From Microthrixaceae bacterium (GTDB lineage: Bacteria > Actinomycetota > Acidimicrobiia > Acidimicrobiales > Microtrichaceae), in NCBI GenBank assembly GCA_020027475.1, contig JAHRAZ010000126.1:1-61911 (forward strand): 61,911 bases of DNA, in the 5' to 3' direction. The position numbers were made by a program, and so were the translations under genes. This document shows positions 9,054 through 17,605 of the stretch, piece by piece. The notes beneath the pieces were generated by a model that was not told where the DNA came from, ran no database searches, and worked only from the letters and a program-made list of their open reading frames with translations. Within the stretch, counting starts at the first letter, position 1; each line of letters opens with the position of its first letter.

Positions 9054-9619
9054 CCGCGAACAGCGAGCGGACATACGGGCCGTCGGCGATTCTCACCCCG
9101 GCCAATGCGATCACCATCGTACGTCTGCTCCTTGCCCCGGTGGCCTTCTGGCTGATCGTGGATCAGGGATCCGGATGGGGCCTGTTCATCCTCTGGGTTG
9201 CGATCACGGCGTCGGACAGCCTGGATGGGTATCTGGCCCGCAAACAGGGAACGACCCGTTCCGGGGCGTTCCTAGATCCTCTCGCCGACAAGGTTCTCGC
9301 CCTGGGCGGCTTGTGGGCGATGGTGATCGAAGGTCGGTTCTGGTGGCTTCCGGTGACTCTGATAACGCTGCGGGAAATCCTGATTTCGGTCTTCCGCTTC
9401 TACTGGAGTCGAAAAGGGTTGGCGGTGGAGGCATCGCGAATCGCCAAGGCAAAGACCTTCCTGCAGTTCAGCTCGGTCAGCCTCGTGGTGCTGCCCCTGA
9501 CAACGGACATCACATGGATGGCCGATACGACCCTGTGGTTGGCCGTGGCGGTGGCATGGATCAGCGCGCTGCAGTACGTCACTGCGGGATCTCGCGCCAC
9601 ATCAAGGATGACCCGCTGA
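9050..9619 (+). CDS. pgsA: CDP-diacylglycerol-glycerol-3-phosphate 3-phosphatidyltransferase
   Basis: A 189-residue integral membrane CDP-alcohol phosphotransferase. The family motif D-x2-D-G-x2-A-R-x8-G-x3-D-x3-D is complete in SDSLDGYLARKQGTTRSG plus AFLDPLADK (about residues 56-81), so it should be active. It begins with the typical LTPANAITIVRLLLAP helix. PgsA makes phosphatidylglycerophosphate, precursor of phosphatidylglycerol and cardiolipin. Paralogues that make phosphatidylinositol phosphate share the motif, but the pgsA-cinA order supports this name. It is translationally coupled to rimO. Confidence 0.9.
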   Translation: MTANSERTYGPSAILTPANAITIVRLLLAPVAFWLIVDQGSGWGLFILWVAITASDSLDGYLARKQGTTRSGAFLDPLADKVLALGGLWAMVIEGRFWWLPVTLITLREILISVFRFYWSRKGLAVEASRIAKAKTFLQFSSVSLVVLPLTTDITWMADTTLWLAVAVAWISALQYVTAGSRATSRMTR

Positions 9620-9675
9620 GCCAACGCCGGCCGATACGGGTCACCGCAATCCCGGACGACCGGTAGATTCATGCA

Positions 9676-10959
9676 ATGCGCGTTGAGGTCATTGCAGTCG
9701 GAACCGAGCTGCTCCTGGGTCAGATAACCGACACCAACAGCTCCTGGATCGGCGAGCAGTTGGCGATGGAGGGATTCAACTCCTTCTTCCAGACCAAGGT
9801 GGGAGACAATCTGAATCGACTCTCCGACACCATTCGACTCGCACTTGAGCGCAGCGACGCTGTCATTTGTTGCGGCGGTCTCGGTCCTACCCAGGATGAC
9901 CTCACCAGAGCTGCCATTGCTTCGGTCATGGGAGTACCCCTGGAGTCCGATGAGGAGATGGAAGAACGGATCATCGCAATGTTCGCCGGCAGCTCGCGCC
10001 GGATGTCGATGAACAATCTGCAACAGGCAGAGAAGCCTGCGGGGACCGAGTTCATCGCGGAAATGCCCGGTACGGCGCCGGGATTGTTGTGTCCGCTCGA
10101 CTGGCCCGACCCGGATTCCGCTGGTGAGCCACTCCCCAAGGTCATCTATGCCGTGCCGGGTGTGCCGTGGGAAATGAAGGAGATGATGTCCGGTACCGTT
10201 CTGGCCGATCTCCGCAAGCGTGCCGGGCTCGATTCCGTTATCAGGTCGCGAACACTTCGGACTTGGGGCGAATCCGAGTCCGGACTTGCGGAGATGCTTG
10301 CCGAGCGCATTGATGCGCTCGATGAGTCGGGAAATCCCACCCTTGCATTTCTGGCATCCGGACTGGAGGGCCTGAAGGTGAGGATCACCGCGAAAGCTGA
10401 ATCAGCCTCCGAAGCCGACGTGATTCTCGATCGCGAGGAGGACTTGCTGAGAGGAATTCTCGGACCGCTGGTCTTCGGTGTGGATGACGAGACCATGGAA
10501 TCGTCGGTGCTGGCAATGTTGCGTGAGCGCTCCATGACGCTGGCGGTGGCCGAGTCGCTGACGGGCGGAATGGTCGGATCCCGGATCTGTGATGTCGCCG
10601 GTGCGTCCGATGTGTTCCTGGGAGGAGTGATCAGCTACGCGACGCAGGTGAAGTACGACGTACTGGGCGTGAGCCCCGGACCCGTTGTCACCTCCGAGGC
10701 TGCATTGGAGATGGCCCGCGGTGTTCGCACGCTGATGGGGACGGATGTGGGAATCGCCGCTACGGGAGTCGCCGGACCGGATGCCCAGGAAAACCTTCCC
10801 GTCGGCACCGTGTGTCTCGCCGTGTCGATTGGTGATGCCGGCGGGGGAGTCGAGGACTCCATCGAAGTCAGGCTGCCGGGACGCCGGCAACAAGTTCGGG
10901 AATTCACCGTGATCTCATTGCTGGGACTGCTTCGCAGGCGACTTTCGGCGATCGACTGA
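9676..10959 (+). CDS. cinA: CinA-family nicotinamide-nucleotide amidohydrolase
   Basis: A 427-residue two-domain protein. The N-terminal MoaB/COG1058 domain starts MRVEVIAVGTELLLGQITDT and contains VICCGGLGPTQDDLTR; it is an ADP-ribose/nucleotide pyrophosphatase in studied members. The C-terminal CinA domain (about 277-427) contains LAVAESLTGGMVGSRI with the catalytic Ser, then GGVISYATQVKYDVLGV and GIAATGVAGPD, and deamidates NMN to NaMN in pyridine nucleotide recycling. It lies directly before recA, the common arrangement in Gram-positive bacteria. Here recA has its own LexA-controlled promoter. Confidence 0.93.
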   Translation: MRVEVIAVGTELLLGQITDTNSSWIGEQLAMEGFNSFFQTKVGDNLNRLSDTIRLALERSDAVICCGGLGPTQDDLTRAAIASVMGVPLESDEEMEERIIAMFAGSSRRMSMNNLQQAEKPAGTEFIAEMPGTAPGLLCPLDWPDPDSAGEPLPKVIYAVPGVPWEMKEMMSGTVLADLRKRAGLDSVIRSRTLRTWGESESGLAEMLAERIDALDESGNPTLAFLASGLEGLKVRITAKAESASEADVILDREEDLLRGILGPLVFGVDDETMESSVLAMLRERSMTLAVAESLTGGMVGSRICDVAGASDVFLGGVISYATQVKYDVLGVSPGPVVTSEAALEMARGVRTLMGTDVGIAATGVAGPDAQENLPVGTVCLAVSIGDAGGGVEDSIEVRLPGRRQQVREFTVISLLGLLRRRLSAID

Positions 10960-10976
10960 AAGATGGGCGAAAATGC

Positions 10977-11006
10977 TTGAGTCGAACAACCGTTCGTAAC
11001 TACACT
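10977..11006 (+). promoter_or_regulatory. recA promoter with LexA (SOS) box in the spacer
   Basis: A sigma-A-type promoter TTGAGT (10977-10982), 18-base spacer, TACACT (11001-11006). Inside the spacer lies TCGAACAACCGTTCGT (10982-10997), a GAAC-N4-GTTC palindrome matching the actinobacterial LexA operator, so bound LexA would block RNA polymerase. A leader of about 140 bases separates it from recA; no convincing riboswitch or terminator is visible in it. Confidence 0.85.
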
Positions 11007-11152
11007 GTTGTCACTCGGAGTTCTTGATCCGGGGTCTGACAACAACCAACACCGCAGTTACCCAAGACCAGCTATCCAATATCACTGCAACGGTGCCTTG
11101 TCACACCCCGACAATATGTTGACTCCACGAGATCCAACCAAGGGGAATGAAC

Positions 11153-12214
11153 GTGGAAGACAAAGAAAAAGCACTTGAAATGGCCCTCGGCCAGATCGAG
11201 AAGCAGTTCGGCAAAGGCTCGGTCATGAAGATGAGCGACAAGGGCACGATGGCGATTGAATCCGTGCCCACTGGAGCGCTTTCGCTCGATGTCGCTCTGG
11301 GTATTGGTGGGTTGCCCCGGGGACGTGTCACGGAGATCTTCGGTCCTGAGGCATCCGGCAAGTCAACGCTCGCCATGCATGTCGTGGCTGAAGCGCAACG
11401 TAATGGTGGTGTCTGCGCTTATGTTGACGCGGAACACGCCATGGATCCCGTATATGCGGCAAAGCTCGGTCTGGATGTGGATGAACTTCTCATCTCTCAG
11501 CCGGACACCGGCGAACAGGCTCTTGAGATCACCGACATGCTTGTACGTTCCGGTGCAATCGATGTGATCGTGATCGACTCCGTTGCGGCACTCACACCCC
11601 GCGTTGAAATCGAGGGTGACATGGGTGACACCCACGTCGGGCTCCAGGCACGACTGATGTCACAGGCACTGCGCAAGCTCACTGCCAACCTGAACAAGTC
11701 ACAAACCATCTGTGTGTTCATCAATCAGCTGCGGGAAAAGATAGGCGTGATGTTCGGCTCGCCGGAGACCACTCCCGGCGGTCGCGCACTGAAGTTCTAC
11801 AGTTCTGTCCGCCTCGACATCCGCCGGATCGAGGCCATCAAGGACGGCGTCGAGATCGTGGGCAACCGCACTCGTGTGAAGGTCGTCAAGAACAAGGTGG
11901 CTCCACCGTTCAGACAAGCCGAGTTCGACATCATGTACGGCCGGGGAATCAGTCGTGAAGGGTGCCTGCTGGATTTGGGTGTGGACCTCAACATCGTGAA
12001 GAAGTCCGGTGCTTGGTACACCTACGAGGGTGAACAGCTTGGTCAAGGTCGTGAGAAAGCCAAAGTGTTCCTCACCGAGAACCCAGAGATCATGGTCGAG
12101 GTCCAGGACCGCATTCTCAAAGAGGTCGGTATTCATGAGTCAGATGAGCCAGAGGTCGACACTGAGACCGGGGAGATCCTGAGCGACGAGGATCTGCCCA
12201 TCACCCTCGACTGA
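11153..12214 (+). CDS. recA: Recombinase RecA
   Basis: Strand-exchange ATPase and LexA co-protease. Walker A is GPEASGKST; the MAW, loop L1/L2 and C-terminal acidic regions are all present, and no intein interrupts the gene. I prefer GTG at 11153, giving the standard [12 protein letters not shown] start, because the ribosome site AGGGGA (11141-11146) is six bases before it; an ATG at 11147 abuts that site. Length is about 353 residues, normal. Regulated by LexA through the box at 10982. Unlike many actinobacteria, no recX follows; miaB starts 34 bases later. Confidence 0.97.
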   Translation: MEDKEKALEMALGQIEKQFGKGSVMKMSDKGTMAIESVPTGALSLDVALGIGGLPRGRVTEIFGPEASGKSTLAMHVVAEAQRNGGVCAYVDAEHAMDPVYAAKLGLDVDELLISQPDTGEQALEITDMLVRSGAIDVIVIDSVAALTPRVEIEGDMGDTHVGLQARLMSQALRKLTANLNKSQTICVFINQLREKIGVMFGSPETTPGGRALKFYSSVRLDIRRIEAIKDGVEIVGNRTRVKVVKNKVAPPFRQAEFDIMYGRGISREGCLLDLGVDLNIVKKSGAWYTYEGEQLGQGREKAKVFLTENPEIMVEVQDRILKEVGIHESDEPEVDTETGEILSDEDLPITLD

Positions 12215-12248
12215 CAGTCGATTCCGTGCGGGCCGTAACATGTGATCC

Positions 12249-13730
12249 GTGAGCAAGCGGTACATGGTGCGCACCTTCGGGTGTCAGATGAATGAGCACG
12301 ACTCAGAGCGTCTGGCCGGATTGCTCGAAGCAGATGGCTACCAACCGGTTGATTCCGAGTCTGAAGCTGATGTGGTGATCCTCAACACTTGCTGTATCCG
12401 CGAAAATGCTGATTCCAAGCTGTACGGCACACTCGGTCACCTCAAGTCCGTCAAGGACAACAATCCTGATCTGGAGATCATGGTCGGTGGCTGCCTGGCC
12501 CAGAAGGATCGGGATCTGATTGCAGAAAAGGCTCCACATGTTGGAGTGGTGTTCGGAACTCACAATGTGGGTCGGGCGTTGGAACTCCTGGAAGAACATC
12601 GCGAGGGCGGTGAGCAAGTGGTCGAAATCCTGGAAGAGACAGTCGCTGCGGACAAGGAATCATTCCCCTCCGCGCTTCCGGTGGTCCGCGAAGTGGGCTG
12701 GGCAGCATGGGTGACAATCCAGATCGGCTGTGACAACAACTGCGCGTTTTGTATCGTCCCCTCGGTACGCGGCGTCGAAGTCTCCAGGCCATTCGGCGAC
12801 ATCGTGCGCGAGATCGAAATCGCGGCGACCGACGGTGTATCCGAAGTGACATTGCTGGGTCAGAACGTGAATTCCTATGGCCGGGACATCACCCTTGACC
12901 TTCGGAATCGGGTGGGATCGGCAGGCGTCCCCGAACCCTCCGAGATAGCGGACCTGGCCGGTCGAAGCTTCGCGAATGGTCAAACGCGGGCCAGACCGTT
13001 GTTCGCCGATTTGTTGCGAGCAGTTGGCGCCATTGAAGGCATCGAACGTGTTCGGTACACCAGTCCTCATCCAAAGGATCTCCGAGACGACACGATTGCG
13101 GCGATGGCAGAGACCGACTCTGTTTGCGCTCACCTGCATTTGCCGCTTCAATCCGGCAGTGACCGGATTCTTGCCGCCATGCACCGGGGATACACCGCCG
13201 ATCGATATTTGAGCCGACTCAGTCGGGCCCGTGCGGCGATCCCGGATCTCGCAGTGAGCACCGACATAATCGTCGGCTTTCCCGGTGAGACCGAGCGCGA
13301 GTTTGCCGAGACGCTGGAGGTCGCTGCCGAGGCCCGCTTCGACAACGCGTACACATTCGTGTACTCACCAAGACCGGGGACCGAGGCTGCCGAGATGACC
13401 GCACAATTCGTCGATCACGGCGTTGGAGTCGAACGGATGAAGCGGTTGCGGGCCGTCGTCGAGCGTTCCTCGAAGCTCGCACAGGTTGCACGAATCGGCA
13501 ATACGGAGACCGTGATCGTGGAGGGACCGTCCAAGCGCAATCCGGATAGGCTGTCAGGGCGAACCGAACACAACCGCTTGGTTCACTTCACGCCACCCGC
13601 ACCGATCCGGGGCGGTTCCGTTGTGTCGGTGCGAATCGTGGAAGCCTCGATCACCAACATGATCGCCGAGTTCGTGGAGGTGGTGAGGGAACCCACACAC
13701 AAGACCCGGATCCCGGTGACCGCCGGGTGA
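12249..13730 (+). CDS. miaB: tRNA-2-methylthio-N6-dimethylallyladenosine synthase MiaB
   Basis: Radical SAM methylthiotransferase acting on i6A37 of tRNAs reading UNN codons. Cluster cysteines are Cys12, Cys48 and Cys82 in the MTTase domain and Cys161, 165, 168 (CDNNCAFC) in the radical SAM core; a TRAM domain follows at about 425-480. An insertion of about 35 residues (around 217-255, after QNVNSYGRD) lengthens the protein to 493 residues compared with about 440-470 in many homologues. Start GTG. Its stop overlaps the next start by four bases. It works after MiaA, encoded two genes downstream. Confidence 0.95.
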   Translation: MSKRYMVRTFGCQMNEHDSERLAGLLEADGYQPVDSESEADVVILNTCCIRENADSKLYGTLGHLKSVKDNNPDLEIMVGGCLAQKDRDLIAEKAPHVGVVFGTHNVGRALELLEEHREGGEQVVEILEETVAADKESFPSALPVVREVGWAAWVTIQIGCDNNCAFCIVPSVRGVEVSRPFGDIVREIEIAATDGVSEVTLLGQNVNSYGRDITLDLRNRVGSAGVPEPSEIADLAGRSFANGQTRARPLFADLLRAVGAIEGIERVRYTSPHPKDLRDDTIAAMAETDSVCAHLHLPLQSGSDRILAAMHRGYTADRYLSRLSRARAAIPDLAVSTDIIVGFPGETEREFAETLEVAAEARFDNAYTFVYSPRPGTEAAEMTAQFVDHGVGVERMKRLRAVVERSSKLAQVARIGNTETVIVEGPSKRNPDRLSGRTEHNRLVHFTPPAPIRGGSVVSVRIVEASITNMIAEFVEVVREPTHKTRIPVTAG

Positions 13731-14305
13731 GTTCAGCACTGGTTCAACTCCTCGCCGCCAGCGGTGCTGATGCAACCGCCAAGGCAGCCGCAGTGCCTGG
13801 TTCGAGCAGGGAGTACCGATTTGATCCGGAGCGCACGGTGGGCCTTCTGGCTCGCTCCCTCACAGCACTGCATTCCCTTGTACCACCCGCCGGGGAACAG
13901 GCCTTGATCACCTCGGCGGTGCTGGCCGACAGGACGACCGCCCTGATTCCGGCGGATCAGCTGGACGCAGGGTACGCGCACATGAGTCCGGATCGGCTCC
14001 TGGGAATCCTTGCGGACTCAGAGCCGCCGACCGACGGGCCGTTGGTGGTGACCCATGGTGATCCCACTCTGGACACCCTGCGTTGCGTTGACGGCAAGGC
14101 GGTTGGATTCGTCGACTGGGAGGAAGCGAGAGTTGCTGATCCGCACCGTGATCTGGCGGCGGCGGCGGCATCAATCGCCGCGACGCTCGGCCCCATTCTG
14201 GTTCCTGTGTTCTTCGAGATCTACGGACGTCGCCCGGATCCTTCCCGTCTCGAGTGGTGGTCACTGGCGTTGCAGCTGAAACCCCGGCGCGTGACTCCTC
14301 AATGA
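13727..14305 (+). CDS. Aminoglycoside-phosphotransferase-like protein lacking the N-lobe
   Basis: A 192-residue protein resembling the C-lobe of the APH/choline kinase fold. The catalytic loop reads VVTHGDPTLDTL: His110, Gly111 and Asp112 are kept, but the Mg-binding Asn expected five residues after Asp112 is Thr117. The metal-binding Asp of the next motif is present in GFVDWEEARVADPHRDLA (Asp130). The Gly-rich N-lobe with its ATP-binding Lys is missing, as the gene starts only about 110 residues before the loop. It sits between miaB and miaA with four-base overlaps (GTGA and ATGA) on both sides, so it is surely translated with them. A decayed or repurposed kinase; the substrate is unknown. 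Confidence 0.65.
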   Translation: MSSALVQLLAASGADATAKAAAVPGSSREYRFDPERTVGLLARSLTALHSLVPPAGEQALITSAVLADRTTALIPADQLDAGYAHMSPDRLLGILADSEPPTDGPLVVTHGDPTLDTLRCVDGKAVGFVDWEEARVADPHRDLAAAAASIAATLGPILVPVFFEIYGRRPDPSRLEWWSLALQLKPRRVTPQ

Positions 14306-15405
14306 CATCGGAACAAGACGGCACATCGGAACAAAACGGGACATCGCAAGAACAGCGGGCAGCCAGACAACCGGGACGTCACCTCGCGCTGATGGGGCCG
14401 ACCACATCCGGCAAGACTTCGGTCTCCATCGAGATGGCGGTGCGCCGCACCGATGCGGGCCATCCGACCGAGATCGTCAGCTGCGACTCGATGCAGGTGT
14501 ACCGGGGCATGGACGTCGGCACCGACAAACCAACGGAATCCGACCGGCGGGGGATTCCCCATCACATGATCGACGTGGTTTCTCCAACCGAGCAACACAA
14601 TCTGCCGAAGTTCATCGCCGAGGCCGACCGGCGCATCGATGAGATCGAGTCGCGCGGCGCTGATGCCCTGCTGGTGGGCGGAACCGGTCTTTACCTGCGA
14701 GGTCTCGTCGATGGATTCGATCCACCACCTCGGTATTCGCAGGTGGCGGCCGATCTGGAGTCGGAATCCACCGACGACCTCACGCAACGGCTCGGGCGAC
14801 TGGATCCGCTGGCGCTGAGTCGCATTCCGCCAAGAAACCGACGCCGACTGATACGTGCCCTGGAGGTGACCATCGGATCGGGTCAGCCATTCTCCTCCTT
14901 CGGTTCAGGGCTCGATTCGTTTCCCGGTACGCCGTTCGTTCTCACGGGATTGTGGCCGAGCCGCGAGGAAATCACCGACCGCATCGCCCGGCGGTATGAG
15001 GCACAACTCTCAGATGGGATGCTCTCGGAGGCGCAGGCCTTGGTGAACCTCGGCGACCAGCTATCGCGAACTGCCGGACAGGCCCTGGGATACCGGGAAC
15101 TCATGTCACATCTTCGCGGTGAGTGTTCGCTCCCTGAGGCCCTTGAACGGGCGAGGACACGAACCCGCAAGTTCGCGGTTCGCCAGCAACGCTGGTTCAT
15201 CCGGGATCCGCGGATTGTGTGGTTTGATCCTCCATCCACTCTTGGTTCCGCCCGATCGCCCGTTGCCGAAGACACGGGGGTTGACCCGCGCGAGGCTCCG
15301 ACGCAGGTCACAGTGGAGGCAGTGTCGGAACAAATCACCGACCTCTGGACGAAAAGGGCTTCAGAGCACGCTGGATCGGTGGTTAGCGTGGATCAGAACC
15401 CGTAG
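14302..15405 (+). CDS. miaA: tRNA dimethylallyltransferase MiaA
   Basis: Transfers dimethylallyl from DMAPP to A37 of tRNA. The P-loop MGPTTSGKTS lies near residue 31, followed by the family motifs EIVSCDSMQVYRGMDVGTDK, HHMIDVV, GGTGLYLRGLVDG and QRWFIRD. I chose ATG 14302, which overlaps the previous stop as ATGA; an in-frame GTG at 14254 would add 16 residues inside the upstream gene. The N-terminus is unusual: an 18-base unit is repeated in tandem at 14305-14340 with a third decayed copy, encoding TSEQDG, TSEQNG, TSQEQ, giving a disordered polar extension before the fold. Confidence 0.95.
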   Translation: MTSEQDGTSEQNGTSQEQRAARQPGRHLALMGPTTSGKTSVSIEMAVRRTDAGHPTEIVSCDSMQVYRGMDVGTDKPTESDRRGIPHHMIDVVSPTEQHNLPKFIAEADRRIDEIESRGADALLVGGTGLYLRGLVDGFDPPPRYSQVAADLESESTDDLTQRLGRLDPLALSRIPPRNRRRLIRALEVTIGSGQPFSSFGSGLDSFPGTPFVLTGLWPSREEITDRIARRYEAQLSDGMLSEAQALVNLGDQLSRTAGQALGYRELMSHLRGECSLPEALERARTRTRKFAVRQQRWFIRDPRIVWFDPPSTLGSARSPVAEDTGVDPREAPTQVTVEAVSEQITDLWTKRASEHAGSVVSVDQNP

Positions 15406-16211
15406 TGAGGAACCGCCAGGTGTTACGTCTCGGCAAGTACCACGGACTGGGCAACGATTTCCTCGTGGCTCTCGAGTCCGACAATCCGAATCTGTCTCCG
15501 GACCCCATCACAGCACGCGAACTGTGCGACCGTCATCGAGGTGTCGGGGCGGATGGACTGATTTTTGGATTGCATCACCCCAGCGCAGATCTGGAGATGG
15601 TTCTGATCAATTCCGACGGGTCGTCTGCGGAGGTTTCGGGCAACGGAATTCGCTGCCTGGTCCATGCGTTTCTCCGGACGTCGGGATCCGAGTTCGATCA
15701 GATCAAGGTCGAGACACGCGGTGGACTCCGAACCGTGAAGGTGATCGGTGGCGAACCTGCCACGGAAATGGTGCTCGAAGTGGACATGGGTGCGGTGTCG
15801 GACGGCCCCTCCCTCACACCTGAGAGCTCCAGCTATCCCGCTCATCACGTGGGCACATTCGACATCGGCAATCCCCATCTGGTGCTCGCCGTGGAAAGCC
15901 CGGAGCATGTCGATGTTGCGGTTGATGGTGCAGCCCTCGAAGCGGGATACTCCACCGGGATGAATGTTCACTTCGTATCGGTTCGTACCGATGGAGACTT
16001 GGAGTTGCGCGTATGGGAACGGGGCGCAGGTGTCACCGAAGCCTGCGGTTCCGGTGCAGCAGCAGCGGTGGCCGCCGCCACCGACTGGGGACTGGTGGAG
16101 GGTCCCACCGGGGTTCACATGCCGGGTGGGACTGCCGTTGTCGACGTCAGCGCCGAGTCCGTGATGTTGACCGGGCCATCTGTGTTCGTGGCCGAGGTGA
16201 ACCTACCTTGA
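15405..16211 (+). CDS. dapF: Diaminopimelate epimerase
   Basis: Cofactor-free epimerase converting LL- to meso-diaminopimelate for lysine and peptidoglycan. Both active-site cysteines are visible: EVSGNGIRCL (about residue 85) and TEACGSGAAAAV (about 211). KYHGLGNDFL near the start is the family signature. GTG 15405 overlaps the miaA stop by one base; an alternative GTG at 15420 has a possible AGGA site eight bases upstream and would remove five residues. The stop overlaps the hflX start by four bases. The miaA-dapF-hflX order is a typical actinobacterial arrangement. Confidence 0.95.
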   Translation: MRNRQVLRLGKYHGLGNDFLVALESDNPNLSPDPITARELCDRHRGVGADGLIFGLHHPSADLEMVLINSDGSSAEVSGNGIRCLVHAFLRTSGSEFDQIKVETRGGLRTVKVIGGEPATEMVLEVDMGAVSDGPSLTPESSSYPAHHVGTFDIGNPHLVLAVESPEHVDVAVDGAALEAGYSTGMNVHFVSVRTDGDLELRVWERGAGVTEACGSGAAAAVAAATDWGLVEGPTGVHMPGGTAVVDVSAESVMLTGPSVFVAEVNLP

Positions 16212-17605
16212 GTCCCGCGTCCGACGAGCCAAACAGGTCTTCATCAACTGCGGAGTCCCACCGCGGGGCGTTCGGAGAGTTCGGTGGTGAATCCGGTGCT
16301 TTCATCGAGCGAACATTCCGGGAGCGGATTCTGCTGATCGGCGTGCAGTTGCCGGATGCAACCCGCGAAGAAGTGGAAGCCTCCCTCGACGAACTCCAAC
16401 TTCTGGTGGACACTGCCGGTGCCGATGTCGTCGGTCGAATGATTCAGAGGCGGGAGCGTCCGGACCCGGCCACTTATGTGGGTCGCGGAAAGGTGCTGGA
16501 GATCCTCGACGCCGCTGAGGCGGAGGACTGCGACACGGTTGTGTTCGACAACGAATTGAGTCCCGCCCAGCAGGGAAACCTCGAGAAGGTACTCAAGCGA
16601 TCTGCCATCGACCGCACAGCAGTGATTCTGGACATATTCGCCCAGAACGCCCATAGCCAGGAAGGCAAGGCCCAAGTGCAGTTGGCCCTGTTCAGGTATC
16701 GCCTGCCGCGGTTGCGCGGCAAAGGGCTGAGCCTTTCGCAGCAAGCCGGTGGAATCGGCGCCCGCAGAGGCCCCGGTGAGACCCAGCTCGAAATCGACCG
16801 GCGACGGATCTCGCGCCAGATCCACAAGCTCGAATCGGATCTCGAGGTGATCAAGAAGAACAGGGCCACACAGCGCAAGAGTCGGGAAGGGTCCGATCGC
16901 AGGCACATCGTGATTGTCGGCTACACCAACGCCGGAAAGTCCACGCTCTTGAATCGCCTGACGGATGCCGGAGTGCTTGTGGAGGATCGACTGTTCGCCA
17001 CACTCGACGCCACCACGCGCAAACTCGATCTCCCTGGTGGAGAGACCGTGCTGGTCACCGACACAGTGGGTTTTGTCCGCAAACTTCCGCACCACCTGAT
17101 CGAGGCCTTCCGTTCCACACTCAGCGTGGCGCTCGAGGCGGATCTGCTGATCCATGTGGTCGACGGATCCGGTCCCGATCCCCAGGGTTGCATTGATGCC
17201 GTGCGAAGTGTGCTGTCCGAGATCGGAGCGGCGCAGGTGCCCGAAATGTTGGTGTTCAACAAGGCGGACCTGTCCGAGGTTCCAGCCGTTCTGGCCGCCA
17301 GGAATCCGGGTTCAAGCTGTATTTCGGCCAGTAGCGGAGCCGGGATCGATGACCTCCTGACCAACGTTGCCGACCGGATCAGGGCTGGCATGCCGATTGC
17401 CACTTTCGAGGTGCCCTATTCGCGTGGCGATGTGGTCGCCACGTTGTATCGCAAGGGCGAGATTCTCTCGGAGGAGGCAACCCCTGACCTGCTGCGGATT
17501 CGCGCCCGGATTCCAGAGGCGGTCCTGCGGCGCAATCACGAGTTTGCCACCAACATCGACCATCAGGACCTGGATCCACCGATGACAGCAGGCACCACTC
17601 CATGA
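16208..17605 (+). CDS. hflX: Ribosome-associated GTPase HflX
   Basis: Ribosome-splitting GTPase used in heat and antibiotic stress. An N-terminal domain (FRERILLIGVQLP...VGRGKVLEI) and the Gly-rich GGIGARRGPGETQLE helix region precede the G domain, with G1 GYTNAGKST, G3 DTVGF and G4 NKAD. I chose TTG 16208 because it makes the four-base overlap TTGA with the dapF stop and places the start about 35 residues before the conserved domain; there is no better in-frame candidate nearby. About 465 residues, normal for the family. It overlaps dapC by four bases. Confidence 0.93.
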   Translation: MSPASDEPNRSSSTAESHRGAFGEFGGESGAFIERTFRERILLIGVQLPDATREEVEASLDELQLLVDTAGADVVGRMIQRRERPDPATYVGRGKVLEILDAAEAEDCDTVVFDNELSPAQQGNLEKVLKRSAIDRTAVILDIFAQNAHSQEGKAQVQLALFRYRLPRLRGKGLSLSQQAGGIGARRGPGETQLEIDRRRISRQIHKLESDLEVIKKNRATQRKSREGSDRRHIVIVGYTNAGKSTLLNRLTDAGVLVEDRLFATLDATTRKLDLPGGETVLVTDTVGFVRKLPHHLIEAFRSTLSVALEADLLIHVVDGSGPDPQGCIDAVRSVLSEIGAAQVPEMLVFNKADLSEVPAVLAARNPGSSCISASSGAGIDDLLTNVADRIRAGMPIATFEVPYSRGDVVATLYRKGEILSEEATPDLLRIRARIPEAVLRRNHEFATNIDHQDLDPPMTAGTTP

